Shown here in pieces: positions 10,864-20,155 of a stretch of DNA of 64,000 nt. The translations under genes were made by a program, and so were the position numbers. Each line of letters opens with the position of its first letter. Position 1 is the first letter of the stretch. This DNA comes from Cryptomeria japonica (lineage: Eukaryota > Streptophyta > Pinopsida > Cupressales > Cupressaceae), in assembly GCF_030272615.1 (NCBI RefSeq), contig NC_081405.1, positions 22,422,047 through 22,486,046 of the forward strand, in the 5' to 3' direction. The notes below the pieces were generated by a model. That model saw only the letters and a list, made by a program, of their open reading frames with translations, did not search any database and had not been told where the DNA came from.

Positions 10864-13800
10864 GATCAGGATGGACCACCACAGTTTGATACATTTCAAA
10901 ATGACGAAGCTATTGTCGATTATCTAGGCATTTGCGAAGATCTTCCTCTTGGAGACCATAAAGCAGGATATGCCATAGAGTTAAATAACATGGCATACTT
11001 TGGTGAGGGTGTCGGGCCTTCTAGTCGCAAAAATGTGAAAATAAAAACAAAACAAGGGTCTTATGGCGAAAACCACACTGTGGCGCTCTCTGACTCTAAA
11101 AAAGTAAAAAGAAAGGACGTATCTGAGGGTGAAAACCTCTCTGAGGCACCCGAAGATGGAAGGCTTGACATTCTCCCAGCATCATACGAGGAAAAATCAT
11201 CCATGTTGGTAGAGGAGACTATAAAGACAAACATTGGTACAGCAGAGGTTCCACACAACATATTTTTGGCTCAATCATTGACAGAGGCCGAGAGAGCAAG
11301 GTTCATAAGCTTTTTTAAGGAACGACAAGTCAACTTCGCATGGTCTTATGCTGATATGCCTGGACTAGACCCCGACTTAGTAATGCATCATTTAACAGTC
11401 AAACCGGGGGCAAAACCAGTAAAACAGAAATTGAGGAAAATGCATCCACAAGTGGCACTATTAGTCAAGGCAGAGCTCGAGAAATTACTAGATGTTGGAT
11501 TCATACGCCCAATTGATTATCCTGAATGGATTTCCAATTTAGTACCTGTCAGCAAACCAGATCGCAGCATCCGAATATGTACAGACTTCAGGGATATCAA
11601 CAAGGCTTGTCCAAAGGATGATTTCCCACTACCAAACATTGATTTAATTGTTGATCTCACAGCAGGCCATGAGATGTTATCTTTAATGGACGGATTTTCT
11701 GGATATAATCAGATCAGGATTGCACCTGAAGATCAACATAAAACATCATTCACTTGTCCATGGGGAACCTTCTGCTGGAATGTCATGCCCTTTGGGCTGA
11801 AAAATGCAAGTGCCACATATCAACGAGCCATGACTACTATCTTCCATGATCTCATGCATGTAACGGTGGAAGATTATGTTGACGACCTTTTGGTTAAATC
11901 AATAGATAGAAATACACACTTGGACATACTTTCAGTTGCTTTTGATAGGCTGGAAAAATATAAGGTAAGATTAAATCCAAAGAAATGTGTCTTTGGAGTA
12001 ACCTCCGGGAAGCTCCTAGGATTCATTGTGTCTAAAAGAGGAATAGAAGCGGATCCAGCGAAAGTCAAGGCTATCTTGGACATGCCGCCACCCAAGAATA
12101 TTAGTCAACTTCGGTCTTTACAAGGGAGACTCCAGTCCATACGAAGATTCATAGCACAACTTGCAGATAAGTGCAATCCTTTCCAGCACCTGCTACACAA
12201 AAACATTAAGTTCAAATGGGATGAGAACTGTCAACAGGCTTTTCAGGCACTCAAAGACTATCTTTTGAACCCACCAGTTTTGATGCCACCAATTCCGGAT
12301 CAACCATTGCTACTTTACATATCAGCTACTCCGACAACACTGGGGGCACTCCTAGCACAGCAAATACCTGACGGCAAGGAAAAAGCAGTCTACTATATCA
12401 GTCGCACATTGGTGGGATATGAGCTAAACTACACACCAATTGAGCGTGCATGTCTCGCTGTGGTCTTCGCTTCACAAAAATTACGACATTACATGCTTAC
12501 TCACAAGACCAAGTTGATTGCCAGAATTGATCCACTAAAATATCTGCTCAACAAAGCTACACTTACTGGGCGACTGGCCAAGTGGGTAATGATTTTGAGT
12601 GAATTTGACATTGAATACGTGGACAGAAAAGCCATAAAAGGACAAGTCATCGCAGATCAACTGGCAGATGCTCCCATGATAGATGATGTTCCTTTACAGT
12701 CAGAATTTCCAGATGAGTCCATTCTAACAATATCACCTGCAAAGCCATGGCAACTATACTTTGATGGCTCATACACACAGCATGGGGCAGGAGCGGGTAT
12801 ACTCTTTATAACTCCCCAAGGTGATTCTATACCAAAGTCATACCGCTTATCATTTCCTTGCACCAACAATATAGCGGAATATGAGGCATTAACAACGGGG
12901 CTAAGAATTGCAGTCCAGTGGAAGATCCAGGAACTTAGTGTTTTTGACAATTCTCAACTTGTCATCCGTCAAGCAACTGATGATTATCAAACAAAAGATG
13001 AAAAGCTAATGCCTTACAAACAACTGGTAGATGATCTGAAACAGCAATTTGCAAAGATAGAGTTTGAGCAGATACCAAGAGAACAGAATCGTGCTGCTGA
13101 TGCCATGGCTACAATTGCTTCGCTCATTGACCTACCGCAAAATGAGACCTGCTATGAGTTCCTGGTGGACAACCTACTGATTCCGTCATATGAGCGCACT
13201 CCTACGGAAATGATATGTGTTGTTGGTCCTGAATCCCAGTTATATGGTTCCATATTCACATACCTTCGCGACAACATTTTACCTCCCGATTTATCGAACA
13301 ACCAACGCCGCACTTTCATCCGCCAATCCTCCCGATACGTTATCCTAGCTGATATCCTATACCGACGAGGTCTAGATGGCACCCTCCTTAGATGTTTAGA
13401 GAGTGACGAAGCTCAGATTGCATTACGTGAAGTGCATGAAGGGATATGTGGTCCGCATACTAGTGGTCCTACCTTGGCCAAGAAACTCATCAGGACTGGA
13501 TACTATTGGCCTACTATGGAAAAAGATGCATATCAGTTTGTCAAGAAGTGTAAGCAGTGTCAAATACATGGAGACCTCATACATGCACCAGCACAGGAAC
13601 TACAGCCACTTGCATCTCCTTGGCCCTTTTGTCAGTGGGGACTCGATCTCATAGGCAAGATTCACCCTCCTTCTTCCAATGGACATAAATTCATTATCAC
13701 AGCCACAGAGTATTTCACAAAGTGGATTGAAGCCGTGCCTCTCACACAAGTTACTGGGAAACAAATCGCTACTTTCATCCTGAACTACATCATTTGCCGA

Positions 13801-14496
13801 TACAGGATTCCTACTTCCATTATCACTGACAACGGGCGTCCTTTCAAGAACCAGGATGTTCGTGAACTCTGTGAGCGCTTCCATATCTCTCAACGTTTCT
13901 CCACACCATATTACCCCCAAGGTAATGGCCAAGCTGAGGCGTCTAACAAAACAATTCTCAAAATACTTAAAAAGACAGTCGACGACGCCGACCGTAACTG
14001 GCATGTCCAACTCAATCCCGCACTTTGGGCCTATCGTACCAGTGTCCGCACACCTACAGGAGCTACACCCTACTCACTTGTCTACGGCGCTGAAGCCATC
14101 TTGCCTATTGAGGTCGAGTTACCTTCTTTACGGGTCTCCTTGAGAAACATAATCAACGATGAAGACTACAGGGTCTCTCGCTTACAAGAACTAGAACTGC
14201 TGGAGGAACGACGACACACTACTTTTAATCATCTCAAGGCTTACCAACAACGAATGAGTCGCAGTTACAATCACAAGGTCAAGCCTCGCACATTTGAGGT
14301 AGGTGACTTAGTCCTCAGAGAGAACCCCAAGAATCAGCAAGATAGAGAAAAGAAGGGCAAATTTGAACCCAACTGGCTTGGTCCTTACATCATCACAGCA
14401 GTATATGGATCTGGGGCATATCAGCTCTCAACTACAGAAGGTGAACCCTTGGAGGATCCTATCAATAGCATGCACCTTCGCAGGTTCTACACATAG
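10864..14496 (+). CDS. pol: Tat pol: RT, RNase H, archaeal-type RNase H, integrase
   Basis: The frame is open from just after the TAG at 10861 to the stop at 14494-14496; the first ATG is 10990. RT (about 11480-12080) has the FRDINKACPKDDFPLP, FGLKNA and YVDD (11875-11886) motifs. The RT-linked RNase H spans about 12290-12660. A second RNase H follows (about 12745-13120) with FDGS, NNIAEYEAL and NRAADAMA, the extra archaeal-type domain typical of Tat. Integrase has an HHCC zinc region (about 13430-13560) and catalytic D (13645), D (13828) and E (13936) with 35 residues between the last two. The C-terminus ends HLRRFYT and lacks a chromodomain. The domains look intact. Translation would need readthrough of the TAG, or its absence in related copies. 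Confidence 0.95.
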   Translation, partial: DQDGPPQFDTFQNDEAIVDYLGICEDLPLGDHKAGYAIELNNMAYFGEGVGPSSRKNVKIKTKQGSYGENHTVALSDSKKVKRKDVSEGENLSEAPEDGRLDILPASYEEKSSMLVEETIKTNIGTAEVPHNIFLAQSLTEAERARFISFFKERQVNFAWSYADMPGLDPDLVMHHLTVKPGAKPVKQKLRKMHPQVALLVKAELEKLLDVGFIRPIDYPEWISNLVPVSKPDRSIRICTDFRDINKACPKDDFPLPNIDLIVDLTAGHEMLSLMDGFSGYNQIRIAPEDQHKTSFTCPWGTFCWNVMPFGLKNASATYQRAMTTIFHDLMHVTVEDYVDDLLVKSIDRNTHLDILSVAFDRLEKYKVRLNPKKCVFGVTSGKLLGFIVSKRGIEADPAKVKAILDMPPPKNISQLRSLQGRLQSIRRFIAQLADKCNPFQHLLHKNIKFKWDENCQQAFQALKDYLLNPPVLMPPIPDQPLLLYISATPTTLGALLAQQIPDGKEKAVYYISRTLVGYELNYTPIERACLAVVFASQKLRHYMLTHKTKLIARIDPLKYLLNKATLTGRLAKWVMILSEFDIEYVDRKAIKGQVIADQLADAPMIDDVPLQSEFPDESILTISPAKPWQLYFDGSYTQHGAGAGILFITPQGDSIPKSYRLSFPCTNNIAEYEALTTGLRIAVQWKIQELSVFDNSQLVIRQATDDYQTKDEKLMPYKQLVDDLKQQFAKIEFEQIPREQNRAADAMATIASLIDLPQNETCYEFLVDNLLIPSYERTPTEMICVVGPESQLYGSIFTYLRDNILPPDLSNNQRRTFIRQSSRYVILADILYRRGLDGTLLRCLESDEAQIALREVHEGICGPHTSGPTLAKKLIRTGYYWPTMEKDAYQFVKKCKQCQIHGDLIHAPAQELQPLASPWPFCQWGLDLIGKIHPPSSNGHKFIITATEYFTKWIEAVPLTQVTGKQIATFILNYIICRYRIPTSIITDNGRPFKNQDVRELCERFHISQRFSTPYYPQGNGQAEASNKTILKILKKTVDDADRNWHVQLNPALWAYRTSVRTPTGATPYSLVYGAEAILPIEVELPSLRVSLRNIINDEDYRVSRLQELELLEERRHTTFNHLKAYQQRMSRSYNHKVKPRTFEVGDLVLRENPKNQQDREKKGKFEPNWLGPYIITAVYGSGAYQLSTTEGEPLEDPINSMHLRRFYT

Positions 14497-14586
14497 CTTT
14501 TCAGAATATCCTAATTCAAAAATACAAAAAAATCAAAAAATTCAAAAAATACAAAAAAATTATAAAAACAAAAAAAATCGTTACTT

Positions 14587-14742
14587 GGTGAAAACCTGGC
14601 AAACAGGCGCCTTGTGACAAAAAAAAAAAAAAAAAAATAGAAAAATCCAAAAAAGTAAAGAGAAATAATTTCGTCCAACGGTGAAAACCACTTCGGTGGC
14701 GCCCTGGGCAAGTACCATGGTGAAAACTGGGTCACCAGCGCC
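14587..14742 (+). repeat. Three GGTGAAAAC-hairpin-CGCC modules after pol
   Basis: Modules lie at 14587-14611, 14680-14703 and 14719-14742. Each starts GGTGAAAA, then has a 4-bp hairpin, then CGCC. The hairpins are CCTG/CAGG with loop GCAAA, CCAC/GTGG with loop TTCG, and CTGG/CCAG with loop GTCA. The stems differ but remain complementary, which points to RNA structure. The second is a textbook C(UUCG)G tetraloop, and GGT-GAAA-ACC can itself form a small hairpin. Function unknown. Confidence 0.8.
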
Positions 14743-16238
14743 ATGCGTAGGGACTTTGCTCCTCCCTCCTTCAGGATTCCCTTTCATCCTTTCACTTTGC
14801 ACACACTCACAACTTATTCGCTCACAATAAACTTGCCCATTCCCATCATGGCTTGTTATTGATCTACCCAAGATTGGTTAGCCATCCATAACCCTCCCCT
14901 TTCACTCCCTTTTCCATCCATAATAAATCAGATCCTATCTGTGACTACGGCCAATTCCTACGTCTAGTAATGGGTGTGGAACTGAAAACATCACATGTTT
15001 CGAGGAGTACAGTTTCTTTCAGCTTTCTTCAGTCTATCTGCGCACAATCCACAATAAAAGTTTCGTCTTCTCCACAATAAGGTATCAGTTTCATGGATTC
15101 AGTCAGTTTCCAAGGAGACACAGTAGCAACAATGGGCTTCAACAAATTAAATCTTTTAACAGACTCAGACAACATATGGTTCAGTGCTATCTATCCTTTT
15201 TGTAAAAATGAACATTGTGACCACAATCAAAATTTGACTTATACAAGTGACAAGAGACACTCAACTTGAGGACTACAGTGGATGTTGGTGTCGAGTCTTG
15301 GTTTTCTTTTGATTTTATCTTTTTGGTGACATGTCTTTTAGCTTTTCCGGGATGTTTCTGACTAGAGATTCTATCTCCAGGATGTCTTTGACTAGAAAGG
15401 CGAGGATGGGGTATCGTCACCTGCTTGCATTTGCTGTCTGTGGATTGTCTCCTAGTAATGCTATGACTTGTCCAAGGATATGAGGACACTGTGAGTCTAG
15501 TATGAACTGGGGCATTCCTTGTTTGTGACTGTCTTATCTCCATGCAAACAAGTACAATGACTTTCTGGGCCGAACAAATGCCTCGATTGTCACAACCTAT
15601 TTTGCCATAATAAAGCTCAATGATGATAACGCACAAGAAGCTCTTTCACGTTCATATCTTCTGTCTTCCATCCCCCGTTCTTGATTGACTTCCATTGTCC
15701 TTCTCGAGTCCGCGTAGCCCGCTATCACATGACTGAGTATGATGACACACCAAAAAAATTTGCATTTCATATAGTTGCACCTACATCACCACATATAAGC
15801 ATTTCATACATACATATAGATATCACAATTGCATCACATCCTGCATACAACACATGTTAGCACATCTCACATTTTCATTATGTAAATAATCATTTGCATT
15901 ACATACATTCACATTTGCATCATGCATCATATATACAACATAAAAGAACAAAAATATATTGCATTGCATCATATAAGCATCCATATCATAAAACATGCAT
16001 CACATGAGAACACTTCATCACATAAGGTACACGTGCATATAGCTGCCGCAAAAATGGTGACTCATCTCATATATAATCAAATGTGTCATAATACAATGAT
16101 GTCAAAAGAATCATATGGCTACAAAAGAATCACCCGCAGGTGTCTACAATACAATAATGGTACATATACTGATACAATGGGAGCCCACTATAGCTATGAG
16201 GAACTCCCTCCCTCGGAGCCGCCTCATCTCGACGGAGT
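14743..16238. other. Tat 3' spacer, no credible gene
   Basis: Non-coding sequence between the pol modules and the end of the antisense gene. From 15740 to 16100 it is rich in CAT, GCAT and CACAT words. It probably holds the 3' end of the antisense transcript. No clear terminator was identified. Confidence 0.4.
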
Positions 16239-18179
16239 CTAAGCTGTAGATGGACCTGCCCCCGGATCCCCCTGTCTCTCTGGTGGTGGTGGAGGCCCCA
16301 TAACCCCACCGCTGGATGCCTGTCTCCTGCGGCTCCCTCCCGTAGCCGTCGCTGTGTGCGACGATCTCTGAAAGCTCCTAGCCCGCTGATCTGCTGGCAC
16401 GGCTGCATAGTATAGATCCCTCCAGTAGGCGATCTCCTCTCCGACTCGCAAAACATATGCGTAGCCTGCCCCTGCATCCTCTGCTGCCCGCCTACCTGCC
16501 CTCAGAGCTGTCTCGGCCTCAGTGTATCTCTGGATGGCCTGATTCCTCTCTCGCTCTATGTCTCGGACCCTGATCCTGAGGTGGTTCCTCTCTCGAACCA
16601 AATCCTCAATCTCATCTGCCTGGCCCTGGCAGATCTCCCGCAGCCTAAGCACCTCATCCTCCTCAGAGTCTCCGCTCTCCGTCCCTGCCTGTGGCTCCTC
16701 CTCTACAGGTGCCTGTCCCTGTGCCTCTGCCTGCACCTGTCCCTGTGCCTGTATAGGTACCTGAGGCTGTACCTGTCTCTGTCCCTCTGGCTGCACCTGT
16801 CTCTGTCCCTCTCTGGGACCCTGTGCTGCTGGCACCTGTAGGGGCAGTCCACCCTATCCTCTCACCACTGGAGCTGCTCTCTCCTGTCCTCCCTCCCTCC
16901 GAGGTGCTACCCGTCTCTCTCCCACCACTCCCCTCCGCCTCCGCCGACCCCTGCCTCCATCCCCTCCTCCATCATCATCCTCTCCTCCACCCTCTCCATC
17001 CACTGGCTCTGCTGGATCTGTCAATCTAGGAAATGGATGCTCTGCCCAGTACGCAGAGTACTCTGCGTCCATCCCTGCATCATCTACCTCTGGCCACATG
17101 TCCCATGGCATCGGCATCATCTCCGCTAGCTGCATCACTGCCTGATCATATGATAGCAGTGGGCCAAACTGCACCTGATCTCGGACCGTACGGGCATACA
17201 TGCCCGAGCCTCGGGGCATCCTCTGAATCCTGCCATACTGCCTGCATACCCTATCCACCAGCTGTCTCTCTAATATATAGGGCATCCGCCCAATCAGGTA
17301 CCTGCTCCGGAAGGTGTAGGGCAGCTCCAATGCATCGTCCTCCCACTCCTCGCACCCCAGGTACGGCCTCCAGATCACCAGGTCAATGTCATCAATGACT
17401 CTCCTCCAGTGCTCCAATCTCCCAATCCGAGGCTGGGATGTAATCATGGCATATAGGTGTACAAAACTCTATCCCTGTCCTCTGCCTCTGAAGTGAATTG
17501 GCCGTGTGATGGGAAGGTGCTCATAGGCCCACACCTACAAGAACGTCACACCGCAGCCCAAACCCACTGATCCATGATATACAAACTGATGCAGCTCATA
17601 ATACAAATGTGCTAGGACACATGGCCCCCATGCATACCTAGTGTGCTCTGCCATCAGCGTCTCCAAGGCCCCTCCCCAGCCCACTGCCAATCCTCGTGTG
17701 GCCCTGTCTGGACACAAGTATCCACTGATGACTCCCCCAACAACTGCCGGCAATGCTAATCCTGTGGCAGTCATGGTGTCCCAGGCTACATGACTTGCTC
17801 GCATCTCCAACCCGGGATCCTGAAACACCCGTCGCAATGCCTCCCTGTCCCCGTCACGGTCGTAGGGGATCAACTCTCCATCAATGGGAACATGTAGTAT
17901 CCTGTATACATCCTCCAGTGTCACTGTCATCTCACCCATCGGCAGGTGAAACGTGCATGTCTCTGAGTGCCATCTCTCGGCCAACGCAGTCAGCAACCCC
18001 ATGTTTGCCCGAAACTCGGGCACATAGAGAATATGTGTGAGACCCATCTCCTCTATGGAAATCATGTCCTGGAAAGACAACTCTGGTCGCAGTCTCTGAG
18101 TCGATGGGAATCTCTCCCGTGACTCCAACATCGGCAAATACTCCTGCAGTCAAGCAAATCAATCTTGTCAGTTATCGTG

Positions 18180-18418
18180 GCATTCACTGTTTATCACAAA
18201 ATGCTACTCGCTACCTAAATGCATATGGCTATCTACCCTAGTGACACTCACTGTTCATCACAAAGTGTTGCTATTTATCCTAGTAGTGCTCCCTGTTCAT
18301 CACAAAGTACTACGTGTGTGACATTCCCTGTTCATCACAAAGTGTCACTCACATTCGCACTCCCTGTTCATCACAAAGTGCTGCCTATCTTGGTGCTTCC
18401 TGTTCATCACAAAGCGCC
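18180..18418 (+). repeat. Six covarying stem-loops with a constant 15-nt loop
   Basis: Hairpins lie at 18180-18204, 18243-18269, 18284-18312, 18318-18348, 18357-18381 and 18392-18418. All loops are 15 nt with the core CTGTTCATCACAA (one T variant). Arms are GCATT/AATGC, GACACT/AGTGTT, TAGTGCT/AGTACTA, GTGACATT/AGTGTCAC, GCACT/AGTGC and GGTGCT/AGCGCC. The four non-Watson-Crick pairs are G-U on the plus strand and would be A-C on the minus strand, so the structure is probably selected in sense RNA. The array lies inside the antisense intron and the sense 3' region. Confidence 0.85.
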
Positions 18419-18548
18419 TTGATCTATCCTAATCTTCCTAGAGGACCTGCTTGAGTGTATCCTCTCAGCAGCTTATCCCATCGACAGCGTATGTTCATCA
18501 CAGAACTGCCGATTTGACCTAAAAGACTAAAACCGTGCATTTAAATAC

Positions 18549-18856
18549 ACAAACGCACTGTTTCAACACACACGCGCTTTTAACTCATAAACGCGCTTAT
18601 AGATTTCATACACGCGCCTCTGCAACACAGACGCGTTTTCTGAACACAAACGTGCCTATGCCAGACACAAACGCGACCAGGGAACACAGACGTCCCTCCA
18701 TGACATAAACGCTACTAAAAATCACAAACGCTTCTGCATTTCACAAACGCGTCCGCATTCAACACAAATGCGGTTCCAGGCACAGACGCGCCTGAACCTG
18801 ACACAGACGCGCCTGTTGGACACAGACGCGCCTGGCGCTGACACAGACGCGGTTGC
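18549..18856 (-). repeat. Phased GCGTCTGTG array 3 (16 copies), antisense intron
   Basis: Read on the minus strand this is the same motif as arrays 1 and 2. The first C of the plus-strand ACGC core falls at 18554, 18573, 18592, 18613, 18632, 18651, 18672, 18691, 18710, 18729, 18748, 18769 (T), 18787, 18808, 18827 and 18848. Steps are only 18, 19 or 21 bp. Left copies are more decayed (ACAAACGC, ACACGCGC) than right ones (ACACAGACGCG). The array sits between exon 1 and exon 2 of the antisense PMD gene. Confidence 0.92.
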
Positions 18857-19126
18857 ACGTTTTTGCACTTTTCAACTATCGTATTCCTAGCGCATTTATT
18901 GCTCCTAAACATGCATTTATGACAAAACTCGAAATGCGTGAAAGTACGAGGAGGTTTTCGAGTACTCACCGGCTCTCCTGCATCGGCTGGTCGCTGGAAT
19001 CGGCGGACACGGTCAAATCTATGAACGAAGGCCATCGCTGCTGACTGCTGCTGCTCTTTTCTCGCTCTGCACTGTGATCTTCTAAGGGTGTGGATGACAA
19101 TGAGGATGTCTTTTGCCCGTGGTCTA

Positions 19127-19133
19127 TCTTATA
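19127..19133 (-). promoter_or_regulatory. TATA box of the antisense PMD gene
   Basis: On the minus strand the sequence reads TATAAGA, about 95 bp upstream of the ATG at 19035. That leaves room for a start site near 19100 and a 5' UTR of about 65 nt. Spacing and match are good. Activity is inferred. Confidence 0.6.
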
Positions 19134-19366
19134 GCCTACCCTAGCCCTGCCCTTCATTTCCCGAGTCAGTATTCTTCATCTTGTGACTTTGTCACATTAT
19201 CCAATCAGTCCATTCTATCCCGTCTTTCTTATCGAGAGATTGTCTGCAATCTTTTCAGACATTTTCATCCAATCTCTCGAGGGGGCAAATAATTCCTTAT
19301 TCTGGGGCAACTCTGTATCAGTTCATCTTATCTTCTTTGAAACAACGCGACAAGCCGCATTGTCTC

Positions 19367-19380
19367 AAAGAGGGGCAAAA
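19367..19380 (+). promoter_or_regulatory. Polypurine tract of the Tat element
   Basis: AAAGAGGGGCAAAA directly precedes the 3' LTR and fits the plus-strand primer site. Confidence 0.85.
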
Positions 19381-20150
19381 TGTAGACACCCAAAATTGTC
19401 ATGTCTAATTAAATAAATATTTTATTTATTTAATTATCTAAGCCTAATTCTTCTATTAATTAAATAAATTTTTATTTATTTAATTAATTCATTTATCCTC
19501 TTCTAGCCTTATTTCTCATTTAAATAAATACATTTATTTATTTAAATTATCCTTTTCCTAAATTAAATAAATATTTTATTTATTTAATTATCCTACTTCT
19601 TCTATTAATTAAATAAATCTTTATTTATTTAATTAATTCATTATCCTTTTCTACACATGACACATGTCATTCATCTCTTAATTCATACACTACCTACCTC
19701 TTTCATTATTTTGGTATTTCTTATACCTACCCTCTAATCCTAGCCGACCTCTCTTTTTACACCTCTCAATCTTAACCCTCCATTTCATATTGTGTCTTCT
19801 ATTTAAGGAGATGCTTTCTTCATTGTCAAACCCTAACTACCGGATCAATTGACTACATTACAATTCTACTTGCAACCACATTCCGTTCTTTGTTGAGCTC
19901 TTGTGCATACAAAAAAATCTGAGAGCAAGCATATCAAACAAGATCAATGGAGATAGGAAGAATGGAGATCAAAACCCTAGTGGACATGTGATGGTATAAT
20001 CTTTGTGATTTTGAGTTATTTGCATTGTCTTAGGTTATCTTCATATGTTATGGTGGATCTTTGTTCATTGTTAGGCTAGGGTTTAGTGGTTGAATCCATT
20101 TTAGTCTTTCAATTATTGTTGTTTATTGCTATCCATTTTCACCATATACA
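19381..20150 (+). mobile_element. 3' LTR of the Tat element
   Basis: 770 bp, identical in length and almost identical in sequence to 3879-4648. The only difference seen is T at 19553 versus C at 4051. The ACATG duplication follows at 20151-20155. Confidence 0.96.
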
Positions 20151-20155
20151 ACATG

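Larger units (their letters stand above)
16239..19035 (-). pseudogene. Spliced antisense gene with plant mobile domain (PMD, MAIN-like)
   Basis: Exon 1 (19035-18970) starts ATG and encodes 22 codons, beginning MAFVHRFDRVRRF. It ends at a consensus donor, CCG|GTGAGT. The 826-bp intron (18969-18144) ends CTGCAG, and exon 2 (18143-16239) continues in the same phase (EYLPMLESRE). Exon 2 has PMD hallmarks: ALAERWHSETCTFHLP, GEMTVTLEDVYRILHVPIDG, WAYEHLPI, and WRRVIDDID followed by WRPYLG. The C-terminal part is a Q/V/P repeat, an acidic stretch, a coiled coil (about 16690-16470) and a PPPPP tail. Intact length would be about 656 residues. Three in-frame TAG codons (17537-17535, 17471-17469, 16856-16854) all look like former CAG. 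GC content is far above the flanks. PMD genes inside Tat elements are known; the splice model is inferred. Confidence 0.85.
3879..20150 (+). mobile_element. Complete Tat-type Ty3/Gypsy LTR retrotransposon (16.3 kb)
   Basis: Two 770-bp LTRs (3879-4648, 19381-20150) begin TGTAGACACCC, end CATATACA and differ at one visible site (C at 4051, T at 19553). A perfect ACATG duplication flanks the element (3874-3878 and 20151-20155). In order it carries PBS, a 2.4-kb leader, gag, protease, G-patch, RT, RNase H, a second archaeal-type RNase H, integrase, a 3' spacer, an antisense PMD gene and a polypurine tract. The second RNase H and the antisense ORF downstream of pol are known marks of the Tat lineage. 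There is no chromodomain. One frameshift and two in-frame stops in gag-pro, plus three stops in the antisense ORF, make autonomy unlikely. Confidence 0.96.

Noticed and set aside
15187-15636. 149-codon minus-strand ORF in the Tat spacer
   Set aside because: No domain, low complexity, not near the PMD gene's frame; likely chance.
17932-18162. ATG at 18162 as start of the antisense gene
   Set aside because: It opens a different frame from the PMD domain; the spliced model from 19035 fits better.
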